A DNA stretch of 64,000 nucleotides from Rugalucina vietnamica (GCA_964017185.1 OZ024870.1:55306312-55370311); one strand, 5' to 3'; shown: positions 22,080-33,889, counted from the first letter of the stretch. Numbers and translations are program-made. Notes: generated by a model not told the origin, from the sequence alone.

Positions 22080-24036
22080 TTAAGATAGAATATCAGTAAT
22101 ACTGAATGTCTTTCTCTTTTTTGGACAGTTTTGCTCACTCACAGCTTCAGTATTTCTGCTCATAGTATCAGCAACTTGCACATTCAAAAATGTAGACTGA
22201 TGACTTCTGTATATTGGCTTATATACAGGCTCTCGAAATAATGGAGTATTTTGACATCCAAACTGAGGAACTGGGTCTTGAGAGAGTCTCAAGTCTGATG
22301 AAAACATAGGCTGATGTTTTTGACGAAGCACAGAAGAACTTTGTTGAGTTTCAACTCTGGTCTCTGAATCAAACTGAGGGACTGGGTCTCGAGAGAGTCT
22401 CAAGTCTGATGAAAACATAGGCTGATGTTTTTGACGAAGCACAGAAGAACTTTGTTGAGTTTCATATTTGGTCTCCAAATCAAACAGAGGGACTGGGTCT
22501 TGAGAGGGTCTCAAGTCTTGTGTTAACATAGGCTGACATATTTGATGAAGCACTGTAGAACTTTGAGTTTCATTTCTGCTTTCAGAATCAAACATAGGCT
22601 GATGTTTTTGACGAAGCACAGAAGAACTTTGTTGAGTGTCCTTTCTGGCCTCCGAGTCAAACTGAGGGACTGGGTCTTGAGAGAGTCTCAAGTCTTTTGA
22701 CAACACAGGTTGGCGTATTTGATGAGGCACAGTAGAATTTTGTTGATTGTCACTTGTGGTATCTGAATCAAAACCAGTGGTGCTCAATAAGCGTTTAATG
22801 GATGTCTTCACTCTATTTCTATGATGGCTTGGATCTTTCATTGTGTTTGTTTCTTGCCCTTGTTGAACCACTCTAGGCTCACTTTGTGCCGCCTTGTTCT
22901 CTGCATCACAAATTTCAACTTTTCGGAATTTACTCACTAAAAATTCATTCTCTTTCCTACCTCCAGTTACAGTGAACATATACTGACTCTGTACTCTCTC
23001 TAAAAGTTTCTCACATGTTATTCCCTGAGACATAATGTCATTACCACTAATGTTAAAGAACTTTTCCGCATTTTCATTGAACATAGTGAATGTTTTCATT
23101 GTATTGTCTGCACTCACCATTATCTTAGCACATAGCCCAGTTGCACTTGCAATATATATTTTGTTGCACTTGTCACATGCAAATGTTTTGCTTTTTTCAT
23201 TTTCCTTCATTTTCTTTCTACACCCTAAGGCAGGGCAACAGTGATAACAATCAATTATAACTTCTACGGGTTCTGCCAATACTTCTTGAAGTGAATTTCT
23301 TTCCATTAAACAATCCAAGGATCGAATTTGTGTTGCTTTCTTCTTATCAGGTGATAAGTTGATGTTTATATGCGACTCTTGCCGTATATCGTATAGAAAT
23401 TTTAAGTGTTCACCTTTAGGGTTCACTGCATACATACAGTTTGTGCCATTGATAAGATAACAAGCACCATAATTTTTCACCACCACATTTTCAAAAACAA
23501 CAACATCTCCCACGTGCCCACTAAATGTATTTCCAGCTGCAGCATACAAAGAAATTTTGATAGAAGAGTCTTCATCTCTCAATACAACCGTAGTTTTGTC
23601 ATTTGAATCTTCATCCTTATAGATGTCGGTAATTTTGCCAGCAATGTTCAGGTTGACCAAAGTATTCTGTGGCAAGTCTTTAAGGGGTGTTAATTCTACA
23701 ACATCTTCAAAGGGCTTCACATTAAGTCTTTCAACATTTGTGTCATTAGTGAATGTCACTTGCAACAAACTAGGTGTATGACAGAATCTGGCTATACATG
23801 AATTAACTTTCAAAGGGTGTAGTCTATAAGTCTCCCCAACTGTTAGGAGTCCCTTTATTTTTGAAGCATTTGGTCCCCAAGCAACAAAATCAATTTTCCC
23901 AGTTCCATCCTTCAACATTCCTATTACTCTTTCCCCTTTGTTTGTTTTCAAAATGTCACTTATGTCATGAACTGTTGCCTCTATACCCATCATTCTGCCA
24001 ACACATGCTTGGCTAATCTCGCCAATTGGAGAAAAC
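22080..24036 (-). CDS. RPA-like single-stranded DNA-binding protein of the Helitron (5' incomplete)
   Basis: Single-stranded DNA-binding factor probably used during Helitron replication. The N-terminal part reads as consecutive OB folds in the style of RPA70. The first runs through VIGMLKDGTGKIDFVAWGP (about 1-100 from the ATG at 23993) and the second through GKITDIYKDED and VVLRDEDSSIKISLYA (about 108-195). The third holds a zinc ribbon (CYHC...CDKC, about 250-277) like DNA-binding domain C. A C-terminal tail has repeats and ends near a basic PKKRKTF, a plausible nuclear signal. The frame stays open upstream of the ATG (FSPIGEISQACVGR) to a tttgcag acceptor at about 24037, so at least one 5' exon is missing from this call. 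Same strand as, and 5' of, the Rep/helicase gene. Confidence 0.85.
22255..22725 (-). repeat. Coding tandem repeats in the RPA-like gene tail
   Basis: About five partial units encode variants of SSVLRQKHQPMFSSDLRLSQ and QDPVPQFDSET. The DNA blocks ctggtctt/cgagagagtctcaagt and tgatgtttttgacgaagcac recur with little change, so the expansion is recent. The frame is kept. Confidence 0.85.
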
Positions 24037-24190
24037 CTGCAAAGACATGTTGGTTTTGTGTTTTAATTTGTCATTTTTAGTTGTATGAGGATCGGTCAAA
24101 AAGTTCTGTCACTCCATATGTTTCTTGGCATCTGTCATTGCAAACAATTTTAAATAGCGACATCTGAAAGACCACTTCTCTAGCTATTAC
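24037..24190. other. Probable intron 5' of the RPA exon
   Basis: It begins (minus strand) with the catgtctttgcag acceptor. The upstream RPA exon was not found. Confidence 0.4.
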
Positions 24191-24194
24191 TTGT

Positions 24195-24500
24195 GATAAA
24201 CAGGAACAAGTAGGCAACAATCAGGAAAAGGCGCGATCAGAAAAAGATTCCCACTCCAAAAACTAACAATAAGGTACTAAGACCATAAATACATTTAGTA
24301 AAATGAATGAGCAGCTATTTTCCAATAGGTGGCCACTCAGTTACCTAAACTTAATTAAAATATGATAACATACATAAGCATGATAAGGCGCTAACAGCAC
24401 AAAATAAATTAAACACCAAGACATAAAACAATAAGAACACAACAGAAGTATGGCCTTGGAATGATCAGTAATGTAAAATTGTTTGTGGCTCTGCATGAAT
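24195..24500. repeat. Dispersed repeat shared with 62584-62890
   Basis: Long collinear similarity to 62584-62890, including caggaaaaggcgc, agattcccactccaaaaac, gaatgagcagctattttcc, ggtggccactcagttacct and gaagtatggccttggaa. Same orientation. No protein was recognised. Confidence 0.85.
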
Positions 24501-27059
24501 GAAATGTAATAAATCACTTTTAAAGCGGTGACACCCTGACACTGGCATGGTTTAAAGAAAACAATGCAAAAATATTTAGTAAAATGATTTCGAAAAAAAT
24601 TAAAAGTGCAATATATTCTTCGAATATGAGTGATTATATCCTGTAAAACTCAAACTTGTTCAAATTAATTTCATTGTTTTATAGCACAACGAAATGTTGA
24701 AATCGGCCTGTCCTGTTTTTTTTTTTTTTCTTTTTAAACTGCAGTTTAAATTCAAAGAAAAAATGACAGCTAGGCATGAACTTCAAAGCTTAAAGTGCAT
24801 TTAACCATTTAACTGTGTCATCTTAGTCTGCTCTGAAGTGAAACCATAATAATGCCAGCAATTATAATGACACAGTATTATTGAACATTTACAGGGGTAC
24901 TGTTCATATTCCAATGACGTCATCTTTATCGCTTCATTATACAGTCAGTAGCGCACTCTGCCGGATTGCTTTTCTAAATATAACAGAATTCATCACTTAA
25001 AATTTGAAGAAATCATGACCAGTAGTTATAAATATACAACACATGAAGGACACAATACAAGGTACACAATTTCAAGAGAACATGCCAGTGGTCTTTCAAG
25101 GAAGGTAATTTAAACTATTTACTTCTTTCGGACATGGGTTTGGTATCATTATAAAGTAGAAATGTTGCCCTTTCTAACAATGTATAATTTAGCACCCTAT
25201 GATGTGCATTTATCTTAATATAACACCTATGACAGAACTTCCTGACCCACCCTCATTATAGTAATCAATATACAGCCTAGTCAAAAGAAAAAAAAATATA
25301 CAGCCTAGTCAAAAGAAAAAAAAAAAGAAAAACAACAAACTAGAAATGTATGTTTGTAAAATGCTTTGCCCTCAACTACAGTACATGCCTGCACCCAATT
25401 ATAACCTGGCACAGTTTAATTATTGCCTTTGAATAGAGTAAAATTTAATATTTCCTGATAAAAGATGCTAGGTTGCCTCGTGTAGACCTCAATCCATAAG
25501 CAGACTGCACTGAGTCTGTTTTCAAAAAAAAGTGGGAAAAAAAATTTGTAATTCTGTAAAAATTTGAAAAAATCTTCTAAAAAGTTAATCATGTAATCTA
25601 CCCATCAATCCCTATCAGAATACCAAATATAAATGTAAACTTTTTCATTTTAATTTTTTTGTTTTAAAATCAGTTTGCTATACTTCAGTTTCAAAAACTT
25701 AACACCAGTGTCTGTAATTATAACCAGTATTTTTTCAAGTGTGATCCAAATTTAAACATAATTAACTGCATAATAGGTTAATGAATATGAAAATATTTCT
25801 TCAAGTCAAACATGATTTCTGGATAGAAACACCAAAACCCATAATCTAATGCTGTTGGTTGGTTTTCATTTGCATTAAAAATGTGGTATTTAAGCCAATT
25901 TAACTTTTACCTAGATTTTTTTTGCATGTTTAATTGAAAAAAAAAAAAAAAAAAAAAAAATCGTAGACATTATTTTGGCTTGGGAAAAGGGTGAAAGTAT
26001 ATACACTATTTGATACTCTAGTGGAATGCCAGTGTGTTTTGAGCACTTTATATTCGAGTAAAAGAAGGCTTGCACCTGAAACGAATTGAAAGAAAGAGCA
26101 AAATGTTGATTTGCTCTTTCTCGTTGTTTATGTTGTTACCCATCTTAGATGCTTTTCTTACACACGAGCCTTTATTTATAGGGGGTCCACACCCATTGGG
26201 ATTTAAACCAGATGGTCCATGGTCCTGATAACACTCACCGAGATCTGTGATATGCACTAATCAATAAACTTGTTTGACTGTAAAGGTCATATACATGTTT
26301 ATTTCATACTGTACATTGAAAACCAATGTATATCAAAACTTGATAAAATTGGAATTTCATTGATATGAAATTTCACTGATATCAAATCTCACTGATATGA
26401 AAAGTCACTAGTGACTGATATCAGCCTATATCTTCACTATAGATTTTGGATTACTTCTGACCCTTCCATTTACTTGACGTCATTAAATGTGTCCCACTTC
26501 AGATATTCAAATTGTATAACTCCGTTATTTATGAACGAAAACATAAAGTGTGGGTATTCATTTTCTTAGTAGGAACGTAAGGAACAATATGGTACCAAAA
26601 TTATTTGTTTTCAAAAAATTTTTGGTTTTTGCATTTTCACCACCAGCCTCGTGAATTGGAAAATGCTCGTGTATTGTATAAAATAAAAAGAAAATTTGCT
26701 TTTTTTTTCGGTGAACAACAAATATATATATCATCTCGTGAGTTGAAAACATAAAAATTTTCACTCGTGCTGCACACTGGTGAACAACTCACTCGAAAAA
26801 GTATATTTGGTATTCACCTCAAAAAAGCAAATATCCTATATATATAGCCCAGGACAGGGTCATATTACTGCCTGGGGGTAATTTATTTTTCAAATTTATA
26901 AATATTCAGTCCACTTGCCCACTTCTTCAGTGTCATTTTAACAGTTATCTGCATATGTAACCTATGTTGAATTTGCCATAAAATCTGTCAAGGTCATCAC
27001 AGGATGATGATTTATACACACATTGTAGTAGTATAGAAGAAGATTTTTGAAAGGCTTTA
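24501..27059. other. Repeat-rich intergenic DNA, no gene seen
   Basis: It holds a duplicated tatacagcctagtcaaaaga (25263 and 25298), a poly-A run (25937-25960), a 17-bp triplet of atttcactgatatcaa-type units followed by palindromes (26356-26422), and AT-rich sequence. The minus-strand frame at 26048-26257 has no recognisable domain. Confidence 0.5.
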
Positions 27060-28368
27060 CCATATATGGACATGGTGGCCATCTTGGTCATGTGACCCAG
27101 TTTATTTAAAATCAGTGTTCCCCCTTCATACAGATGCTTCCTATAAAATTGACTCTGATTGGCCGAACAGCTTTAAAGAAGAGGATCTCTGAATATTATG
27201 ATTATGTAATGTATAATGTCCAAAAGGAGGGGCAAACCCACACCTGGGATCCAAATTCTTTTCAGAATCTTCAATCTCCAGTACTTTTACTAATTTCTAG
27301 CAAGTATTGCCTTTCAAATTCCAATTTAACTATTTTCCTCATTCAAATGAATAGGCCACCTATGATGTCCTTGCCATAAACTTGCAATAATAAGTTAAAG
27401 TCATCTGAGGATCATAATTTATACAAAATTTGCAGAGCTTCGTTGCCTTATGCTTCATGGCATCACGAAATTATGTCTGTGAAATGTATACCCCTTGAAC
27501 CCCTCTTTTATATAGCAAAACTGGGGTAGGCAGGGGTATGATACCTATTTTTTCGTAAAGGCGGTTCTAACGTGTACCCATAATCTATGTTTTGAGTAAA
27601 AATTAGAAAAATGTAAAAAAAAAAAAAAAATTGCTCCTAAAATTATCGATTTTTGACCTATAAAATTACTGTATATCATATGGGCATGTTTTCGTAATGC
27701 CAAGTTTCAAAATCATCGGCCTTCTGGTTCTGGATAAGATTTTCGAAGTTTTTTGTATTTGTTTTTTTTCTATTTATAGCCATGGCAGCTATTTTTGGTC
27801 ATGCGACCTTTACCATTTATGTAAGATTTCATTCCACCTACTTAATATACTACACATAAAGTTTGGCTTTGATTGGCCAAGTGATTTCAGAGATGTTTGA
27901 ATATTATGGTCAGATGACTGTATATAGCAGACTGTAAGTTTTGCCCTTCAAATTACATTTCAACAAGTTTCCCCATTCTAATGCATGGGCGACATATGTT
28001 GACCTTGTCATAAAAATAGGTCAAGGTCATCCCAGGGTCATAATTTATGCAAGCTTTGTAGAGCTCCATTGTCTGATGCTCCATGCCAAGTTTCAAAATC
28101 ATAGGCCTTCTGGTTTTGGAAAGAAGAAAATTTTTAAAGGTTTTTGCTATTTATAGCCATGATGGCCATCATGGTCATGTGACCTTGACGATTTTATTAA
28201 CATTTTGTTCTCCACATGAAGTTAGGCTTTGATTGGCCCAGCAGTTTCAGAGGAGATGACTTTTGAAATATTGTGGACAACAATGACTACAACGACAAAA
28301 ACCAACAACAGTGCATGTGTATACTATAAGCTCACCTTGTGAACCTAACGGCTCAGGTAAGCTAATAA
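27060..28368 (+). repeat. Dispersed element with about 3 long internal units and a terminal hairpin
   Basis: Units share ggtggccat...ggtcatgtgacc, ttgattggcc and ccttctggtt words (starts near 27065, 27780 and 28150), and the element ends in a ctcaccttgtgaacc...ggctcaggtaagct hairpin (28325-28368). An inverted relative occupies 55355-56165. A half palindrome (27559-27596) of the family at 60572-60648 lies inside. Confidence 0.7.
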
Positions 28369-28973
28369 ATGGGCTGCTTGTGTTCCAGGCAAAGCTTATA
28401 CACGTCTACATTTGATTACAGGCTAACTGCTCAGGCATGGGCATGCAAAGGAGTGGTTATAGGTCCAACCATCCATACTAAGCTTTAATGGCTTAATTGA
28501 GAGAGTATAATTAAGTATGGGTAAAAAGTCCCATTAAGTTAATGCAATGTCTAGGCATGATATTGGCTGTTGAATGGGACCTAAAGCAACAATGCAAACA
28601 AACAAACAAATTTTCTTGTAGCCACTAATAATAGTAAACTTTATAGATGCAAATTTATTTTTATGGATAAATATTGTGTGTGTTAAGATTCAGAATATTA
28701 GCTCCGGATGATTGGAGTAGACTTGATTGGAGTAGACTTGCGTCACTGGTTAACCATTGTATATGAATAAAATGAATGCATTTGACCTATAGGAACAGGT
28801 GTGTCTTTAATATTTATAACCATAAGTCTGTGACGAAAGTCTACTATGATCTTCCAGGAACTATACAGTTGTATATTAATTTTATGTTTCTGCTCAACTT
28901 AAAATAGTTTTAAGCGAATGATTACTGATGTAGAGTGTTGTGTTATTCAACCTTGTTAGAATATGTTCTTCTA
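28369..28973. other. Intergenic, no gene seen
   Basis: No supported feature apart from a duplicated attggagtagactt at 28712-28740. Confidence 0.5.
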
Positions 28974-30195
28974 CAGAGTTGCCACACTCAGGCGGGAAGA
29001 AAATTCCTGACAGAATTTCAGATTTCTCTGACAATGACATCTTTGTGCACGGTCTCTGCGGACAGCTAAATAAAACTTTAAAAAGTCATTGATTATACTG
29101 CTCTCCCATATACCGAATTTCCCTTGCGAATGTCCTTCTGAATGCAATTTTGAGCAAATTGGCATTAATCGCTAAAAATTTGGAAGCATTCGATAACATT
29201 TGTAAGCATTCGGAAGTATTCGGTGAAAAAATTTGAGATGTTGTGAAAATTAGGAGCATGCTCCTAAAATTCGCAAGAAAATAATATTCTTAACTTATTA
29301 GTAAAGAATTCGTAAACTATTCGAATTGATTGCTAGACATTTGTAACCCTTGCAAGCCATTTGTGAGGATTCTGTAGCATTAAATTCTATTGAGTTTTGA
29401 TGTCCGTAAAGAATTGCTAGTGAATCGCAACATTTACACATTCAAGACGCAATTTTTAGCATAGTTTATTTATTCTGGCCCTATCCTTCAAGTAAAGGCA
29501 ATTATTTATGGTGTTTAGCTTTAAGCTATCCATCAATGTATGACAGACAAACTAAAGTCCCACAAAATTTTTATTTGCCCAGTAATATTGTCGTTTTATT
29601 GTGTAAATCGCAATTTGAGTGAAACAACCAAAAGGTGTGTGTTTCAAGAGAAGACTTGGGTCAATAATGACATATTTTTTTCCATGCCCCTTGGCTGTGT
29701 GGGTGATTTTGTTATACTTTGATATTATTGGCTACAATGTTTGCGAATGAGTAAAAAATGAAAAGAATTCAACAAGCATTTGCTACACATTCGCTTCATT
29801 TGTAAAGGTGTTTGCAAGACGTTCATATTATTTGTAACAACATTTGTAAGCGTTCGAAACATTTGTAAGGCATTTTCAAGAATTCGGTAGTGTGGATGGC
29901 AATCAATCAAAACATTCTTAAGACATTTGTAAGGATCGCAAGCATTCTTAAGGCTTTCGCAAAGACCCGCCCCGTACATTCCCATCATATTCTGTAATAT
30001 CAGCGTGAATTTCAAATTTTAGCATTCGCAAGGGATATTCGGTATATGGGAGAGCAGCATTAGTAAAACATACCATTCAGAACTTAATTCAATATAAAAC
30101 TCACTTCTTGATACAATCTGCTTTATTACTGCACCAAAGACATTGATGGGATGATGGAAAAATCACTCAGTAACCAGGTAACTGAACTTAAACCT

Positions 30196-30231
<36 letters not shown>

Positions 30232-30378
30232 CAAAATTCCTGGACTATCTCCTCCCCCCCCCCTGACATTTACCCAAAAACCCAAATTTCCCTGACAGTT
30301 TGCAAAATTTCCTGACAATTCCCTAACCTTGAAAAACATAAAATTTCCCTGACTTTTCCCTGACACGTGGCAACCCTG
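28974..30378. mobile_element. TIR element with CAGRGTTGCCAC ends (hAT-like), host of a nested element
   Basis: The left end CAGAGTTGCCACACTCAGG and the right end, inverted CAGGGTTGCCACGTGTCAGG, are followed by repeated CCTGACA words (29008, and 30262-30361). CAGGGTTGCCA-type ends are common in hAT-like elements. The 8 bases outside each end do not match, so the target duplication is lost. A poly-T tract lies at 30197-30231. A second TIR element (29098-30057) occupies most of the interior. Confidence 0.6.
29098..30057. mobile_element. TIR element with CATTYGTAAG motif array, nested
   Basis: 35-bp terminal inverted repeats (CTGCTCTCCCATATACCGAA then tttcccttgcgaatg) match with one difference. 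The interior holds many degenerate CATTTGTAAG, CATTCGTAAG and TTCGCAAG words in both orientations, dense near each end. No protein was recognised. No target duplication is clear. Confidence 0.8.
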
Positions 30379-31157
30379 TAAAACCTGTGACCTCATAGTG
30401 GAATTAATGAATAGTCATGAGATAAAATGCAACATTTCAATTCAAGTTAGTTTGGAACCAGTCATGATAATATCAGTTCCTTTCTATTATGGTGGTTATC
30501 ATGATTTATATGTTTGTCCTTGATCATCCATCGAAGAGTTAGAGATTCACCATGAAGATCGAAACACTAACTAAATGTTGTAAACGACTGCAGAAGCTAT
30601 GGGCCTGTAAAACTAGTGAAACCCTGCCAGTAATTTTATATTACTGATCGTACCAAGGCAATACTTCTGTGGTGGTTCTTATTGTTTTATATCTTCATGT
30701 TGATTTTTTGTGGTGTTTAATATGTACTTTTTCATATTTTTAAGTACACTTGGATTTACAACAGAGATATTATGGGAATATTATGTTGCATTGAACAAGT
30801 GTCTTTTGACAGAATGCCATGCACCAAAATCATCTTACAGCATTTACCATTATTGTATAGTACAGTACAATCTTAATATTATAATGCTATTTTTGAAGTC
30901 CATAGAAGCAGATTAAGTTGTAAGTGAAACCATCCTATGATGAGGTTACTTACCATAGACATATTTAGCAGAATAATCAATTTGGGAGCCATGACATCAT
31001 TGACATGGTAGTGTTATACTGACAGATCACTATAATGAGGTGTGTTACTGTTATAATGAATTGAAGTGTATGTTATTGTTTATTAATTCTTAATTCAAGC
31101 TTATGACTTTCAGTATTATCAAAGTACAGCACTATGGTTAATTGTATTTAAAACACT
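30379..31157. other. Intergenic, no gene seen
   Basis: AT-rich sequence without a supported exon or repeat. Confidence 0.5.
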
Positions 31158-31640
31158 TACAGCACCTTTTATTCCAGTTTGCCATTTGAGCATTTAAGTT
31201 AATGTACTTTTTTTTTGTAAATAATGTCACTTTTTATTCTATTGTGGAACTGAAACTTTAAAACATGTCCAAGGTGCTAGGTGCTCTTAAAATCTACTCA
31301 GCATTTACCTTTAGGTAATAATATCACAAGTACTGATAAAAACATTGTGTTTGTTTGGCTAAGGGTTTCATGGGTTTTTATTTCTTCAAAATTATTTGCA
31401 CAAGATATACAATGCATACTGAAAACACACATTTGAAATAGGATAGCGACAAAAGCAGAATTTTATCAATTTTAGCCGTTACTTTAGTATTTGTATCTAC
31501 ATAGCCCAAATACCACTTAATAAGATAAATTCACTTGAGTTTGCCGTTTTAAAGATCATTTAGTTTGAAACTGTCATTCAAATCAGCAGATCAATCAATC
31601 TAGATGTCTTTGTGGACAACATGAAAAGAAACGCTGAACG
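31158..31640 (+). repeat. Direct repeat, copy 1 (partner 33890-34378)
   Basis: Collinear with 33890-34378 over about 480 bp. Shared stretches include actgataaaaacattg, aaagcagaattttatcaatt, gagtttgccgttttaaa and ggacaacatgaaaagaaac. Non-coding. It is probably part of the same segmental duplication that copied the exon-like pieces at 33738 and 35426. Confidence 0.8.
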
Positions 31641-32119
31641 TAATTTTTACTGCATTGAACATTTAAATACTCTATCAGTTTGTTATTTTTCAATGCTACT
31701 TTATGCAATCATATATATGGCGATAAATATATATACACAAAACAACAGGTGCTGGCATCATTTGTTAACTTTGTTTGAAAAGCAAATCAACTTGTCCTGA
31801 TGTGTTATGAACCAGTTTGGCTCTGCATATTACAACAAAATTCATTTCCAAATACATCTACACTCATTAGCATCTTCTGAATAAAAGCTTATGTGCATGT
31901 ACTGTGAATTCACTGAGTATGTTTATTATAAATGAATTCTTTCTTCTTTCATATAAAACATATCAGAATAATTGGTTGTTTACCACAAGAAATTAAACTT
32001 GGTACATCAGTCTTCACAAAATCTTATGTCTGCTACTGGACAGCTGTCTGGCCGATTTACTATTTCATGTTGGACGATAGCTTATTGTGCATAACAGTGC
32101 CTATACATTAATATCATAC
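31641..32119. other. Intergenic, no gene seen
   Basis: AT-rich sequence without supported features. Confidence 0.5.
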
Positions 32120-32375
32120 CAGGGCTTTTTCTGACCTTTTGGGGAAATATTTGGTACCAGTGAAATTGGGGAAAAAATTGTGATTTTGAGAAAAAATACG
32201 GCAATTTTGGGAAAAAATACGACAATTTTTAGCAAAACTGGGAAAGTTTACCTCCTAAATTTGGATTTGTCTGCTAATTGGGAATGTTCCAGGTCAATTG
32301 GGAATTTTTTCAGCCAATTGGGAAAAAAATTGGTACCGGAAACCGGGCCCAGTTTTGTATAGAGAAAAAGCCCTG
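32120..32375. mobile_element. Short TIR element with 5-bp target duplication
   Basis: The ends CAGGGCTTTTTCT and AGAAAAAGCCCTG are a perfect 13-bp inverted pair, with CATAC immediately outside both. The 256-bp interior is repeats of attgggaa and gggaaaaaat words. The superfamily cannot be fixed; CAGGGCTTTTTCT resembles several cut-and-paste groups. Confidence 0.8.
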
Positions 32376-32539
32376 CATACTATTGAAAATTTTGCCTGAC
32401 ATTTGTCTAACAGAACCAAATTTTTGCTGGACAGAGTGAAATTGTGTTGGTTGTGTCTGGAAGAATGGCACTATTCGTAAAGACTGGTACCCATCAGTTA
32501 AGCATTTGATAAATGCTGATACAAAAAAATGTCACTTAC

Positions 32540-32592
32540 GTTTGTGATGCCATAATTTGCTTCAGCAATAAATACTCTGCATGACACTCAAC
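32540..32592 (-). CDS. Possible small exon of an unrecognised minus-strand gene
   Basis: 53 bp bounded by acatttcag and gtaagtga. One frame is open throughout (VECHAEYLLLKQIMASQ). If joined in phase to the exon-like pieces upstream (which end in AG), the reading runs LSVMQSIYC and stops, so it could be a terminal exon. Too short to identify. Confidence 0.3.
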
Positions 32593-33123
32593 CTGAAATG
32601 TAAGTGCAAAGTATACTAAAATATAATTACATAGTACGAAAGGATAAAGGCAAAACCACTTGACAGTTTGGCATACATTTAACCTCATAAGAAGCAAAAC
32701 ATCTCTTTATTGTCTATGTAATGATCGGTTACACCACCTATTTGGACAATCAAAATGACTTGCATCTACATCAACCTGTTACCACATGATGATTATATTC
32801 TTGTGAATGTGAGCATGTGTCTCTTTTTCAAAGCCAGTTTATAGAGCCACTGATGCCAGAACTGTTCATTACAACCTTCCTGCCCTTGAATGTATTTATC
32901 GTTTACTGCTTTTATATGTATGTATAGAATCTGTTATATTTTCTTCTATTATTAACCATTTTAAACATGTCATCAAATATGAATACATTAACAAAACAAT
33001 ATAGATTGTTGGCATTTGTTGCTCTTTCAGAGACGAATATTTTCTGGTCAGCTTAGAATTCCCCCCCCCCCAAAAAAAAAGTTATCAAAATCAATATATG
33101 ATTTAAAATCAGTATATATTCAG

Positions 33124-33713
33124 TAGTGATGGGCCGATGATCAATTATAATCGAAAGCTAGTTGGTTTGGCCTTCCTATTGCAATAATCGATAGTAAAAA
33201 TGCAGCAATCGATTGTAATCCGTTTCATCACTCATGGTGTAGAAAATTTTATTTTGTGCATTTTATATTTGACACAGTTTTAGGTTAGTTAAAAATTTCA
33301 GAGTTTGATGTAGATCTCACTAATCACAACTTGTACTTGCCTATTTAACTACTTTGTAGCAATTTGTCTTTTTCATTTTATTCAAAATATCAGAACAGAA
33401 AGGTGAAAATTTCGAAGTGCATGTCATCTTATGTTCATGTAAGTTGAATTGTTCTAAATAAACAGCCATATCTAACAGAGACTTAATGGCTCTCTCCTTG
33501 ACCCCTCAGTCTGGACATAAACATCTCACCATGGTGATGACACGTTTGCTGGGCAATGCTAATTGAACCGATTACACAATCGATAGCTAGTTGGTTTAGT
33601 CCTTTTGATTATAAACCGATGATCGATTGCAATTTCAAACTGATGGCTTGGTTTATTCCTTACGATTATAAACCGACAATCGATTACAATTTCAAACTAA
33701 TGGCCCAACACTA
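33124..33713. mobile_element. hAT-type MITE with perfect 8-bp target duplication
   Basis: The ends TAGTGATGGGCC and GGCCCAACACTA form the inverted pair. ATATTCAG lies immediately outside both (33116-33123 and 33714-33721). Inside are repeated gattgcaatttcaaactgat and taaaccgatgatcgat words. The duplicated sequence near 35400 lacks the insertion and serves as the empty site (tatattca followed by ctgatcatg). Confidence 0.92.
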
Positions 33714-33737
33714 ATATTCAGTTGATCATGTAATTAC

Positions 33738-33838
33738 CTTTCATATGATCCTATGCTGGTAGACTCTGATGACCTCATTATCAATTGATTTACTGATGTG
33801 TTGCTTTTTACCCAGACTGTTGGAGTAGTCCAATAATT
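33738..33838 (-). CDS. Possible exon, copy 1 of a duplicated pair
   Basis: Minus strand, 101 bp, after caatttcag and before gtaattac. One frame is open, running through NYWTTPTVWVKSNTS and ending SYER. It is similar in DNA to 35426-35525, whose borders coincide. Ser/Thr-rich with no recognised domain. It may be alternative or duplicated exons of one host gene, or part of a repeat. Confidence 0.35.
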
Positions 33839-33889
33839 CTGAAATTGTAAATGACTAAAATTGTCAACAACTTGTAACGATGATAAATT

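Larger units (their letters stand above)
12960..24036 (-). mobile_element. Helitron-like rolling-circle transposon (outer ends not resolved)
   Basis: On the minus strand the element carries an RPA-like gene, then a Rep/helicase gene with an OTU domain, then about 1.3 kb of 3' sequence that also exists in tandem relic copies (9060-12432). OTU plus Rep/helicase is a combination I associate with Helitron2/Helentron-type elements, although no C-terminal endonuclease is present. RPA genes accompany many Helitrons. The long intact frame argues for recent activity. Neither terminus was defined. The 14-mer cagtgtctgtaatt occurs at 9920, 12992 and 25706 and could mark edges. A TA-flanked MITE (21145-21849) sits between the two genes. 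Confidence 0.75.
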
